From assembly GCA_023489135.1 (NCBI GenBank), contig JAMDCE010000072.1, positions 1 to 20,748 on the forward strand: a DNA stretch of 20,748 nucleotides. The letters are read 5' to 3'. Source of the DNA: Chloroflexota bacterium (GTDB lineage: Bacteria > Chloroflexota > Chloroflexia > JAMDCE01). Made by a program: the position numbers and the translations under genes. Shown here in pieces: positions 7,972 to 16,094 of the stretch (its first letter is position 1; each line of letters begins with the position of its first letter). The notes under the pieces are model-generated. The model searched no databases. It had not been told where the DNA came from and worked only from the letters and a program-made list of their open reading frames with translations.

Positions 7972-8672
7972 CAGACTAATGCGATGGCGCCGAGCACTAT
8001 CGTCGCCAGCAACGGGTAGTCCAGTATGGGAATAGGAGAGAGTTGGATGTCGCCGCTATCGGGCGCCCGATCCCTTTCGTCGGCTACCACGTACATTCTA
8101 ACGGTCTGGTGGGCCACGATGCCCAGGTCGGCGAATGGTGCCCCTGCCTCGACTTTCAGAGCTCCATCCTTGATCGATTGCCCCCAGTTGCCCACACGGT
8201 GGCTGATTTTTTTACCGTTGGGCCGGGAAACGTCAACCTGGACGTTGCTGTTGTTTTGGTTCGGATTGTATTGGATCTCGACCAGACGGTCTACATCTGA
8301 GCCGAAATTGCCATCGTCGTTGGTGTCGATGTATACCCTATATTCTACCTTCTCGGCATTTCCTCTCTCGTCTTCCCGATCCTTGTCAGCTTTCTTGTCA
8401 TTGTGTCCCGAATCATCGTCGCGCTCGTCTCCCGCGCTGTACCGTTCGATCATGAAGTAGAGATTGGGGTCATTATCGTTGGTTCCCCAGTAGAAGTAGT
8501 GGATATCCTTCCTAGAGGCGCCATCGCCAGACTTGTCCGTGATGTGCTCTCGTCCGCTCCAATCATTGAATCTGCCGTCGATGGCGATGGGCTCGGCGGC
8601 AAGCGCCACGTTGATGGCAAGCAAGGACAGCACGGCGGCGAGCAGGATGCTAAGCAACCGCAGCCTTTGCAT
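7935..8672 (-). CDS. Secreted surface protein with C-terminal sorting tail, likely XrtG substrate
   Basis: A 245-residue exported protein. Residues 1-26 form a classic signal peptide ending ALAA before EPIAIDG. The body starts IDGRFNDWSG and resembles the CBM9/DOMON-like beta-sandwich seen in secreted proteins with an ‘xDGxxDW’ opening. An acidic low-complexity stretch (about 82-104) lies inside it. DTNDDGNFGSDVD (116-128) looks like a dockerin/EF-hand calcium loop. The C-terminus has SPIPILDYP (212-220), a hydrophobic segment (about 219-235) and a basic end KRGR (236-239). This is the three-part design of an exosortase substrate. ATG 8672 has AGGAGG upstream. It overlaps the membrane protein gene by 23 nt and xrtG by 37 nt. 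Domain fold and substrate status are inference; the signal peptide and tail are seen directly. Confidence 0.82.
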   Translation of the reverse strand: MQRLRLLSILLAAVLSLLAINVALAAEPIAIDGRFNDWSGREHITDKSGDGASRKDIHYFYWGTNDNDPNLYFMIERYSAGDERDDDSGHNDKKADKDREDERGNAEKVEYRVYIDTNDDGNFGSDVDRLVEIQYNPNQNNSNVQVDVSRPNGKKISHRVGNWGQSIKDGALKVEAGAPFADLGIVAHQTVRMYVVADERDRAPDSGDIQLSPIPILDYPLLATIVLGAIALVWWKRGRFEWRTS

Positions 8673-11154
8673 GTTGGAAAACCCTCCTCTTCTTCAGACG
8701 CGACAGACCCTTCGGCAGGTTAGCGACATACGCGACCAATATCACCAGGGAAAGAACGGTCGAGCCCATCCCGAGAATGTAGATGCCGGTCTTCTCGAAG
8801 TAGACTCGCACGGTGTGCCGCCCGGCCGGGCTATGAAACGCGACCAGGTTATCGACGATCGTGGGCTTGACGACTCTGCCGTCGAGGGATACCATAGCAC
8901 CTTCGTGAGCGGCGACCGGGACCACGATCTCTCCCGCGGCGTCCGAGCTGAAACCAAATGAATAACCATCATTACTCGCCAGGTAATCTTGAAGCTTGAT
9001 CTCACGACGTTCCGGAAGCTCTCCGGCACGGCTCTCTAGAGCCTCCTCGAGTAGCTGCACGGCCGCCGGATCCCCGGTCAAGAGCGCGTGAAACGGCAGG
9101 TTCAATCCGGTAAACCACACCCGACCGCCACCAAAGTCCTTGTAACCCAACGCGACGCCTATCTGGCCGTAGTAGTCAAAGGTTATGACTTCCCGGTCGA
9201 GTCCCTGCGGAGTAATCGCTTGCCAGATCCCATCCTCGGAGCTGAAAGGCAACAGCTCCGCTGTCTCTCCGTTTCTTATCGTCGAGGCCCGGCCAATCAT
9301 CTGGATCGGCTCGCCGTAGACCCCCATGAACTTCGGCCCCCGCGAGAACACGTCTATCGGAGAGCCAGTGAGGTCCACCAACACCCTGCCTCCTCGGCGC
9401 GCGAACTCGGCAACGGCGGTCTCGGCCTTGCCCATGTCTCGCCAGGAGAAGCGAGAGAGGACGAGGGCTTTGAACCTGGAAAGATATGCCTGATCGTAGT
9501 CATCTACGTTCGGCGAGGGACCCAGCCTGATCTTGGGGAACAGAAAAGCCAGGTTTTGCGCTCCTCTTCCTATTCCCAATATATCGTATTCCACCTTGAA
9601 GGCACGGGGCTGTCCATCTTTGTGGTAGAGCGTCAAGCGGTGATCTCGTTGGACGGACCGGTAGCCGGCCTGTTCCAGTCTGCGGTCGAAGCCAGGGCTT
9701 GACATAATATCGCTAAGAACTACTATGTCGTCGACGCCAAGCTCTTCCAGCCGGTCGACGGCGTAGTCAAAGTGACCGTGGTCCATGGCGTAGTTGATCG
9801 CGGACACATTGGTAGCGGTTCTAGCGCCCTGATAACCCCAACCATAGAGTTGTTCTCTGCCTCCCAGGAACGAGAGCCAGTAGGAGGGGGAGGAGCCCAG
9901 CCGGCTCAAATCGGCCGTGGCAACCCGCCAGCCTGGTAGCTGCTGAAGTATCCGTGAGGAGGCGATGATGGTCTCATCTGCTTCCTGGAGATGCATGAGC
10001 CGCAGCGACCCTGAGAAATCGACGAGAGTTACCAGTAGAACCACGAGAAGAGCGAGTTTGAGTCGACGAGCGGCCAGTTTCCACAAAGAGAGCAAAGCAA
10101 AGAGCAAAGCGAAGCTGGCGAAGCTGGAGAAGCGTATCGGCCAGAACAAGTAGTGCATAGGCAATGAGTTGAATACCGGGTTGAAGAAGGTCGTGGTGAC
10201 CAATGTGGTGGCGCCGCCGGCCAGGACGGCCGCGCGGGATAAGGGGCTGAGGCGCCGCCAGCTTACAATTCCGATCAAGGCGCCCAGGCCCAGTCCCATT
10301 CCCATGTAGAACTGCTCCGGTGACTCCAGACGTATTGAAGGGTTGAAGGAAGTTGAGAGCGGGAAGTCGGCCAGGGCCTCGCTGACGGCCGATTGGTTTA
10401 GCTCGGTAATTCCTCCGGTTAGGCTTGGCAGCAACCACCAGCCTGACAGGAGCAATCCACCCAGGAGACCCGACGTCGCCTGGGACAAGCCCTGTCGGTG
10501 GCTGCCGCCCAGCAGCCAATATGTAGCGCAGAAAAGGGCTAGCGAAACCACGAAAATGGCTGCCATCATAGCGTGGGAGAGAACAACCAGGGATATCATG
10601 AGTGCCAGGGCTACCACGTGAATTCTGCGGTTCGTCGAGGGATCCATCGTCTTCAGGACGAAGAAGAAGGTGATAGGTAACAACGCCGTGGCGAGGACTC
10701 GAGGTAGATTCCCTTCCGCGAATGCAACTCTCACGTTATCAGGGATCAAAGCGTAGAGGATTCCACCCATCGTCGAGGGAATCAGTCCGACCCACGGTCG
10801 GTATAGGAGAAAGGATGTACCTCCAAGCACGGCGCAGGCAAAAATAAACCAGCTAGAAGCCAGGAAAACGTCCTTGAACACACTCGAGAACAATAGCATC
10901 GCGTAGTAGGGGAGCGGCGCATAGTAGCGAAATAGCTGGACGCCGGCGTACCAGTCGGGGAAAACGTTGGGGAAAAGAACGCCCCGGGCGATTTCATCTC
11001 GTAGGAACTCCACTTTGATAAGGTGCCCCCACGTATCCGAGCCCCATGGGTATTTCACCATCTCCGATGCGGGGTAGAGCGTGGCGCGATAGGCGACGAA
11101 AGCAGCGCCGACCACCAGGCAAGTGGCTAGCAGGTGCCACAGGAGCGTTTTCAC
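8650..11154 (-). CDS. Large membrane protein, 6-pyruvoyl-tetrahydropterin-synthase-related membrane family
   Basis: An 834-residue protein. Its first ~400 residues are multi-spanning, with the periplasm-facing DTWGHLIKVEFLRDEI and PDWYAGVQLFRYYAPLPYY motifs. These recall the PTPS_related membrane family (PF10131), a group that resembles GT-C glycosyltransferases in layout. A soluble region follows (about 400-800) with an amidotransferase-like or DUF-like alpha/beta part and a beta-rich part near the end (FHSPAGRHTVRVYFEKTG), then a last membrane segment and a basic tail (KKRR). The start is GTG 11154, which overlaps the upstream stop as GTGA and has GAGGAG 5 nt before it. An in-frame GTG at 11199 is less likely. 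A role in glycan or lipid assembly for the exosortase system is inferred. Its place between the PTPS-like gene and the putative substrate supports a shared pathway. Confidence 0.82.
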   Translation of the reverse strand: MKTLLWHLLATCLVVGAAFVAYRATLYPASEMVKYPWGSDTWGHLIKVEFLRDEIARGVLFPNVFPDWYAGVQLFRYYAPLPYYAMLLFSSVFKDVFLASSWFIFACAVLGGTSFLLYRPWVGLIPSTMGGILYALIPDNVRVAFAEGNLPRVLATALLPITFFFVLKTMDPSTNRRIHVVALALMISLVVLSHAMMAAIFVVSLALFCATYWLLGGSHRQGLSQATSGLLGGLLLSGWWLLPSLTGGITELNQSAVSEALADFPLSTSFNPSIRLESPEQFYMGMGLGLGALIGIVSWRRLSPLSRAAVLAGGATTLVTTTFFNPVFNSLPMHYLFWPIRFSSFASFALLFALLSLWKLAARRLKLALLVVLLVTLVDFSGSLRLMHLQEADETIIASSRILQQLPGWRVATADLSRLGSSPSYWLSFLGGREQLYGWGYQGARTATNVSAINYAMDHGHFDYAVDRLEELGVDDIVVLSDIMSSPGFDRRLEQAGYRSVQRDHRLTLYHKDGQPRAFKVEYDILGIGRGAQNLAFLFPKIRLGPSPNVDDYDQAYLSRFKALVLSRFSWRDMGKAETAVAEFARRGGRVLVDLTGSPIDVFSRGPKFMGVYGEPIQMIGRASTIRNGETAELLPFSSEDGIWQAITPQGLDREVITFDYYGQIGVALGYKDFGGGRVWFTGLNLPFHALLTGDPAAVQLLEEALESRAGELPERREIKLQDYLASNDGYSFGFSSDAAGEIVVPVAAHEGAMVSLDGRVVKPTIVDNLVAFHSPAGRHTVRVYFEKTGIYILGMGSTVLSLVILVAYVANLPKGLSRLKKRRVFQHAKAAVA

Positions 11155-12119
11155 AGTCGCTCCTCGGAGTAGATCACGGCATTGACCGGGGTTTCCCACA
11201 CTGTAACCGAGTCGACTTGCGCATCTGTTTCGGAGGTGACTGAATGTAGGTTTTGATACAACAAGGCGGCGATGTTCTCGGTAGTAGGAGGAATCTTCGA
11301 GAACTGGGGAAGCACGTTGAGGATCTTCCCATCGAACGTCGACAGCTCGCTGCGCAGGATTTGCTTCGCATCGCCAAAACCTAGTAGCAGGTGATCTTCG
11401 CCAAGGGATCCCTGCCGCAACTTCACGTTCACCCGCCAGGAATGGGGGTGAAGGGTTCCCTCCGATCCCCCGACTGTAACCTTGTGCTGGGCATTGAAAA
11501 AGCCGTCGACTGAGAGGATGTAAGAAGGATGCCTCCCTTCGCCGGTTGGGATTACCTCTTGGACTTCTGTCGAGGCTTTTTCTGGTCGAAACTCCAGGGA
11601 ATCGTCCTGGCCCTGCAGCCAGAGCTGAATGAGATCTAGCCTGACCTCCAACTCACGGCGGCCCTTTTCCAGTTCGGCAATGTTTAGGGTGGAGTTTTGC
11701 TGGGTTTCGCGGTTGGACGATCCAGGGCCAGCGTGTGAAACTCGTTGGGTAGCGAGTCTAGACCTGCCAACATCTCGGATAAGAGCGGGGAGCCGGTCCA
11801 AGGCGTCCCGTAGGTCCAGAAGGGCATCCACCTCTCGAACGAGCGTCGCGTCTCCGTCTCCCTCTCCCTGCAAACCCACAAAACCGGCTCGATTTCCCAG
11901 CCGTTTTGCGTCCTTGATTGCGGCGGTCATGCCCGGCCCGGGGGAGTTCAACTCCAGCAACACGACGTCGGGAGAGAGGTCGAGGAGTAAGCCGGCCAGT
12001 TCCCTGCCACTTCGGGCACAAGCCAGCGTGGAGATGCCCATCTCCTGTTGCAGCACAAGACGCAGCAGATAGGATGCTTCCTCATCCTCGCCGGCGATGA
12101 CGACGGTAACAGCTTCCAA
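11151..12119 (-). CDS. Pseudo-receiver fused to a PTPS/QueD-like domain (XrtG-associated)
   Basis: A 322-residue fusion. Residues 1-115 are receiver-like: VTVVIAGEDEEASYLLRLVL keeps an acidic pair, but the phosphoacceptor position reads LLELNSPGPG, with Glu56 instead of Asp. The usual late Lys is not evident. A linker and short helix (about 140-170) lead to a 6-pyruvoyl-tetrahydropterin-synthase-like domain (about 200-322). The zinc-ligand histidines are kept in NAQHKV (His212) and HPHSW (His224, His226), and PPTTENIAAL and VTVWETPV match pterin-pocket positions. The catalytic Cys is missing, and LDH reads FDG. It probably binds a zinc/pterin-like ligand or acts as a scaffold rather than making pterin. 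TTG 12119 with GGAGG 10 nt upstream was chosen. A GTG at 12215 is in frame without a ribosome site and would add 32 weak residues. It is coupled to the next gene by GTGA. Confidence 0.8.
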   Translation of the reverse strand: MEAVTVVIAGEDEEASYLLRLVLQQEMGISTLACARSGRELAGLLLDLSPDVVLLELNSPGPGMTAAIKDAKRLGNRAGFVGLQGEGDGDATLVREVDALLDLRDALDRLPALIRDVGRSRLATQRVSHAGPGSSNRETQQNSTLNIAELEKGRRELEVRLDLIQLWLQGQDDSLEFRPEKASTEVQEVIPTGEGRHPSYILSVDGFFNAQHKVTVGGSEGTLHPHSWRVNVKLRQGSLGEDHLLLGFGDAKQILRSELSTFDGKILNVLPQFSKIPPTTENIAALLYQNLHSVTSETDAQVDSVTVWETPVNAVIYSEERL

Positions 12120-12266
12120 TGCCGCAGATCCTCCTACTTGCGCAGGGCTCCCTTGCCCGCAGAACGTCGGTCCCGAATGGTCCGGTGAAACGTGCGGCGC
12201 CGGGTCGCTCGGCACCGCGGCCGCACCGGTACCTCGACCGCCGTGGACAAGCAGCGTGCCGCGTTC

Positions 12267-13151
12267 CTACCTAGCTCGGTCCCGGTTCGCCTTGTGTCCC
12301 TTCATCAGGTTGTCTTGGTCGAAGACGACTTCTATACTGTTCTCCTCAACTGCTACAAACCGCAAGCTGAATTGAGAAAGCTCTGCCAGCTCTCCGGCAA
12401 GTGGAGCACCGCCTGAGTAGTCGACCGCCAAACGCAATTTCCCCTTGTCAAACTCAAGGGCCCTGACGTTTACGACTCCGGGTAGTGCGCGTATCGCCTT
12501 GTGAAATCCGGTGAGCGTTGCGAAGTTGCGAAATGTTGATGCAATCAGCTCAATGGGCACTGGGTTGGCAGTCAATATCGTCGGCTCTTCGTCCGTTGGC
12601 GAGAGGTCTCGCCGTCCCTCGTTCAGCGCCACAGGTCTCGACTGGTGGTCAATGTCGTCTTGATCCGCCAACTGGGAAGAAATGGAGCGCACGGTTTCTG
12701 CAAGTGGTCGGCCAGCTCCCTCGCCAATTCCAAGACGCCTAGCCTGCATGGCCTGAAGCGCGTCCTCCAGCAGTGAAACGGCCGCTTTCTGGAATTCCAG
12801 GGATACGCTGATAGCCTCGTCGAACGCGACGTCGTTCGGTGCCATGGCCATTTTTCTGGTGAGATCGGCAGCCTCCGCCCGTAAGAGCAGGTGGTCTACC
12901 TCGTGAAGTGAACCGGGAGTGGCGCGCGGGGTGGCCGCAATGCAACGCTCGAGACGTTCTATCCGCTCGTTAGCTTCTCCGAGGGCGGCCAGGAGCCCTG
13001 CGTTTTCTTCCTCGAGACCTTGGTTCTTCCGCTTTAGCTCCTTGACGCTGCGGCTTACGTCCCGGAAGAGCTGCTCGAGGTTGGGGTCGTCGAAGCTGCG
13101 ACGCTCGGGGTCAAAATGAATGATGTTCGGTCGGCTGGATTCCGCTGCCAC
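12267..13151 (-). CDS. Coiled-coil protein of unknown function, first gene of the xrtG operon
   Basis: A 294-residue cytoplasmic protein I do not recognise. Residues ~26-70 form a charged heptad-like coiled coil (VKELKRKNQGLEEENAGLL onward). The middle is helical and acidic (about 90-190). The C-terminal ~85 residues look like a small alpha/beta domain: FRNFATLTGFHKAIRALPGVVNV, then ALEFDKGKLRLAVDY and FVAVEENSIEVVF. The helix-strand order resembles a ferredoxin-like fold. It starts at GTG 13151 after GGGGAGAGGG. The nearest upstream signal is the promoter at 13229-13257. The next gene begins 147 nt downstream, a gap larger than elsewhere in the operon. It may be a scaffold or regulator of the surface system, but its co-transcription is inferred from direction and spacing only. 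Confidence 0.72.
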   Translation of the reverse strand: MAAESSRPNIIHFDPERRSFDDPNLEQLFRDVSRSVKELKRKNQGLEEENAGLLAALGEANERIERLERCIAATPRATPGSLHEVDHLLLRAEAADLTRKMAMAPNDVAFDEAISVSLEFQKAAVSLLEDALQAMQARRLGIGEGAGRPLAETVRSISSQLADQDDIDHQSRPVALNEGRRDLSPTDEEPTILTANPVPIELIASTFRNFATLTGFHKAIRALPGVVNVRALEFDKGKLRLAVDYSGGAPLAGELAELSQFSLRFVAVEENSIEVVFDQDNLMKGHKANRDRAR

Positions 13152-13228
13152 CTACCCTCTCCCCGCCACCGGTCTCGCGGCAGCGAATGGCAATAGACCG
13201 TTCATACGCTCTGGTCGCTGGCAGGACT

Positions 13229-13257
13229 ATGTTACTATCGCGGTTATACTATGTCAA
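13229..13257 (-). promoter_or_regulatory. Sigma-70-type promoter for the coiled-coil/xrtG operon
   Basis: On the minus strand, TTGACA (13257-13252) is followed by a 17-nt spacer and TAACAT (13234-13229). The -35 is perfect, the -10 matches 4 of 6 bases, and the spacing is ideal. Transcription would start near 13222, about 70 nt before GTG 13151. It is the only good promoter I found upstream of the seven minus-strand genes. Confidence 0.6.
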
Positions 13258-13355
13258 TCTGCCGTTCCCTCATACGGGCATCAAGAAGGCCGTACGATGG
13301 TCCCGACAGTTCCGGGACGCAGGTCCTTTGCCTCGGTGCTCTTGGCTAGACCGGC

Positions 13356-13370
13356 TGGCATAACACTTGC
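13356..13370 (+). promoter_or_regulatory. Sigma-54-like -24/-12 element upstream of the Lon-like gene
   Basis: TGGCATAACACTTGC has the GG and GC pairs with the exact -24/-12 spacing of sigma-54 promoters, 78 nt before ATG 13449. A chance match is possible. No sigma-54 activator is encoded here, and many Chloroflexota appear to lack this factor. No good sigma-70 promoter was seen for this gene. Confidence 0.25.
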
Positions 13371-13448
13371 GGTGGAAGGCAAGAAGTATTTTTCACATCC
13401 GGCCGTTGAGGGGTACCTGGCGAGCTGAACTTTGAGGGGGGGACTACC

Positions 13449-15896
13449 ATGTCGAAGAGCACACGTTCACTGGAGCTTGGCGTTGATCAACTCCGTCGCT
13501 CCGTGGACCCCAATGATCTGCCGTTCGACACAACCGACGAGGTTGCACCTCTAGTTGGGACCACCGGACAGGATAGGGCGGTAAACGCCATCGAGTTTGG
13601 ACTCGAGATAAGAACGAATGGCTACAACATTTACGCCGCCGGAGCCACGGGGACGGGCAAGAATACCACGGTGAAGACCTATCTAAAGAAGTACGCTGCC
13701 CTCGAACCGGTTCCTGATGATTGGTGCTACGTGTATAACTTCTCGGACCCATACCGTCCGGAAGCGATTAATCTTCCTGCCGGAGAGGGGAGTAGCCTGG
13801 CAAAAGACATGGACGAACTGGTGGAAGCCTGCAAACGAGAGATTCCACGAGCTTTCGAGAGCGAGAATTACGAGCAGCGCAAAGGGCAAGTGCTGAAGGA
13901 TTTGCAGGCCAGGCGCGAGGAGTTGTCAAACGAGCTACAAGAGCACGCTCAGAAGCAGGGATTGGCCATCGAAGCTACTCCCATAGGGATCGTGACCGTG
14001 CCGGTTCTTCAAGGGAAGCCGCTCAGCCGCGAGGAATTCGAAGCGCTCCCGGAAGACGTCAAGAAGGTAATCAAAGAGCGGAGCGACCAGCTTCAAGAGG
14101 AGATTCGGCAGGCCCTAGCCAAATCCAGGAAAATCGAGAAAGAGGCCACCGAGAAGGTTCGTGATCTGGACAAAGAAGTCGCGCTTTTCGCCGTGGGACA
14201 CCTTCTGGACGATTTGAAGGAGCGTTATCAGCAGTTTACGGAGGTGGAGGAGTACCTGGGAAAAGTCCAGGAGGATATCATCGAGAACATAGATGCGTTC
14301 CGAGGCGGAGAGAAGGAAACGGTAGCGATTCCGGGTCTGGATCACGTCCCGGTGGACGGGAAATTCGATCGCTACAGAGTAAACGTGCTGGTGAACAACG
14401 CCCTTACGCCCGGCGCACCGGTGGTAATCGAGAACCATCCCACTTACTACAACCTGATCGGGAGAATAGACTACCGGGCCAGGTTAGGGGCTATCACTAC
14501 CGATTTCAACATGATCAAACCGGGCGCTCTCCATCGCGCCAACGGTGGTTATCTGGTGCTGCAGGCCCGCGACCTTCTAACCAGTGTGCTTTCCTGGGAT
14601 ACCCTTAAGCGTGCCCTCCGCTCAAGAGAGATCCGGATCGAGAATATTGGAGAGCAGTACAGCGCCTTCCCCTCGGCCAGTCTGAAGCCTGAGCCGGTTC
14701 CTCTGAACGTGAAAGTGATAATGGTTGGCAGTTCCTACATCTACCACATCCTCTATTCACTTGACGAGGATTTCCGCAAGCTGTTCAAGGTGAAGGCTGA
14801 TTTCGATACCGAGATGTATCGCACCGACGAGCACGTGCAGAAATACGCGGCATTCGTTAGCGCGCAGGTCCGAGAGATGGGGCTGAAGCCCTTTGACCGG
14901 ACGGCTGTGGCGAAGATCGTGGAGTATGGCTCACGGTTGCTGGAGAACCAGGATCGTCTTTCGACGAAGTTTCTGGAAGTAGCCGACATTGTCAACGAGG
15001 CAGCGTTTTGGGCCTCAAAGGATAACGCTCAACAAGTAACGGCCAAGCACGTCCAAGAGGCCATTGATCAAAAGGTGTACCGATCCAATCTGGTTGAGGA
15101 GAAGATACAGGACTTGATTGCCGAGGGGACGCTGATAATGGATATCGAAGGGATGGCCGACGCTCAGGTGAACGGGCTCTCGGTATTGAATGTGGGCGAC
15201 TATTACTTCGGCCGGCCGGTGAAGATAACGGCTCGCACCTTCCTCGGCAGCGGCGGTGTGGTCAACATAGAGCGCGAGACGAAGATGAGCGGGCCGATCC
15301 ACACCAAGGGGTTCCTCATTCTGACGCACTACCTCGCAGGTAAGTACGGACAGGATAAGCCGCTCGTTCTTTCCGGCAGCATTACCTTCGAGCAGCAATA
15401 CGATGAGGTGGAAGGCGATAGCGCTTCGAGTACCGAGCTTTACGCCCTCATATCCAGTCTCTCGGGTCTATCCTTGAATCAGTCGATAGCGGTGACGGGC
15501 TCAGTGAACCAGAAAGGCGAGATTCAGCCCGTGGGTGGGGTAACCAGAAAGATCGAAGGCTTCTTCGACGTGTGTAAGATCAAAGGGCTCACCGGCCAGC
15601 AAGGGGTCCTGATCCCCAGCAGGAATGTGGACAATCTGATGTTGAAAGAAGAAGTGGTGGAAGCAGTGCGAGAGGGTCGGTTCCATATCTGGGCCATCGA
15701 CACGATCGAGGAGGGTATTGAGCTGCTTACCGGTGTGCCGGCGGGAGAGATGAAAGCCGACGGTACTTATCCCAAGGGAACGGTAAGCTACCTGGTGGAC
15801 GCGAAGCTGAGGGAGTTTGCGGAAAAAGCCAAGGAGTACGGTAGAGCGGGCACACGAAACGGTCAGAGAATGCTCAACGGAGAAAAGGCCGCCTAG
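13449..15896 (+). CDS. Lon-like ATP-dependent serine protease (AAA_32/LonC type)
   Basis: A cytoplasmic AAA+ protease of 815 residues that unfolds and degrades proteins. It lacks the N-terminal LAN domain of classical Lon. The ATPase starts early: Walker A GATGTGKNT is at 65-73. The long helical insertion typical of AAA_32/LonB-like archaeal-type members follows (about 120-300, many charged heptads). The proteolytic domain lies at the C-terminus with Ser658 in EGDSASST and Lys701 in GGVTRKIEGF. Their spacing of 43 residues equals that of the Ser-Lys dyad in E. coli Lon. No membrane segment is seen, unlike archaeal LonB. ATG 13449 follows the purine run GAGGGGGGG. It is transcribed away from the xrtG operon. 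Its substrate is unknown; a general protein-quality role is the safest inference. Confidence 0.93.
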   Translation: MSKSTRSLELGVDQLRRSVDPNDLPFDTTDEVAPLVGTTGQDRAVNAIEFGLEIRTNGYNIYAAGATGTGKNTTVKTYLKKYAALEPVPDDWCYVYNFSDPYRPEAINLPAGEGSSLAKDMDELVEACKREIPRAFESENYEQRKGQVLKDLQARREELSNELQEHAQKQGLAIEATPIGIVTVPVLQGKPLSREEFEALPEDVKKVIKERSDQLQEEIRQALAKSRKIEKEATEKVRDLDKEVALFAVGHLLDDLKERYQQFTEVEEYLGKVQEDIIENIDAFRGGEKETVAIPGLDHVPVDGKFDRYRVNVLVNNALTPGAPVVIENHPTYYNLIGRIDYRARLGAITTDFNMIKPGALHRANGGYLVLQARDLLTSVLSWDTLKRALRSREIRIENIGEQYSAFPSASLKPEPVPLNVKVIMVGSSYIYHILYSLDEDFRKLFKVKADFDTEMYRTDEHVQKYAAFVSAQVREMGLKPFDRTAVAKIVEYGSRLLENQDRLSTKFLEVADIVNEAAFWASKDNAQQVTAKHVQEAIDQKVYRSNLVEEKIQDLIAEGTLIMDIEGMADAQVNGLSVLNVGDYYFGRPVKITARTFLGSGGVVNIERETKMSGPIHTKGFLILTHYLAGKYGQDKPLVLSGSITFEQQYDEVEGDSASSTELYALISSLSGLSLNQSIAVTGSVNQKGEIQPVGGVTRKIEGFFDVCKIKGLTGQQGVLIPSRNVDNLMLKEEVVEAVREGRFHIWAIDTIEEGIELLTGVPAGEMKADGTYPKGTVSYLVDAKLREFAEKAKEYGRAGTRNGQRMLNGEKAA

Positions 15897-15950
15897 TCCC
15901 AGGACGTAGAGCGGTTTGCGCACGGATTTAGCTACGAACCAAGGCACGTA

Positions 15951-15972
15951 GGGGCGTTCAATTGAACGCCCC
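15951..15972. repeat. Perfect 22-bp palindrome after the Lon-like gene
   Basis: GGGGCGTTCAA is followed directly by its reverse complement. The flanks (GTA before, CAC after) nearly extend it. It begins 55 nt after the Lon-like stop, with no T-run, so it is not a typical intrinsic terminator. The GTAGGGGCG…CGCCCC layout recalls dispersed palindromic repeats of bacterial intergenic regions. It could also stabilise the lon transcript 3' end. Confidence 0.65.
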
Positions 15973-16060
15973 CACCATGGGACCGAGCGGCGGACTACTA
16001 GCGAGCTCACAAGCAGGGTCCCTCTCCACGCAGGCAATTTCCCCTTTGAGCGTCTGCTTC

Positions 16061-16088
16061 TTGCACAAAATCCTCAGAAGTGTATAAT
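16061..16088 (+). promoter_or_regulatory. Strong sigma-70-type promoter for the GH73 glucosaminidase leader
   Basis: TTGCAC (16061-16066), a 16-nt spacer and a perfect TATAAT (16083-16088) give a predicted start near 16095. The next plus-strand gene starts at 16436, so the leader would be about 340 nt. Confidence 0.65.
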
Positions 16089-16094
16089 CCCCAC

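Noticed and set aside
12120..12215. N-terminal extension of the PTPS-like fusion from GTG 12215
   Set aside because: No ribosome site precedes it and the added residues look non-native. TTG 12119 has GGAGG and begins exactly at the receiver-like fold.
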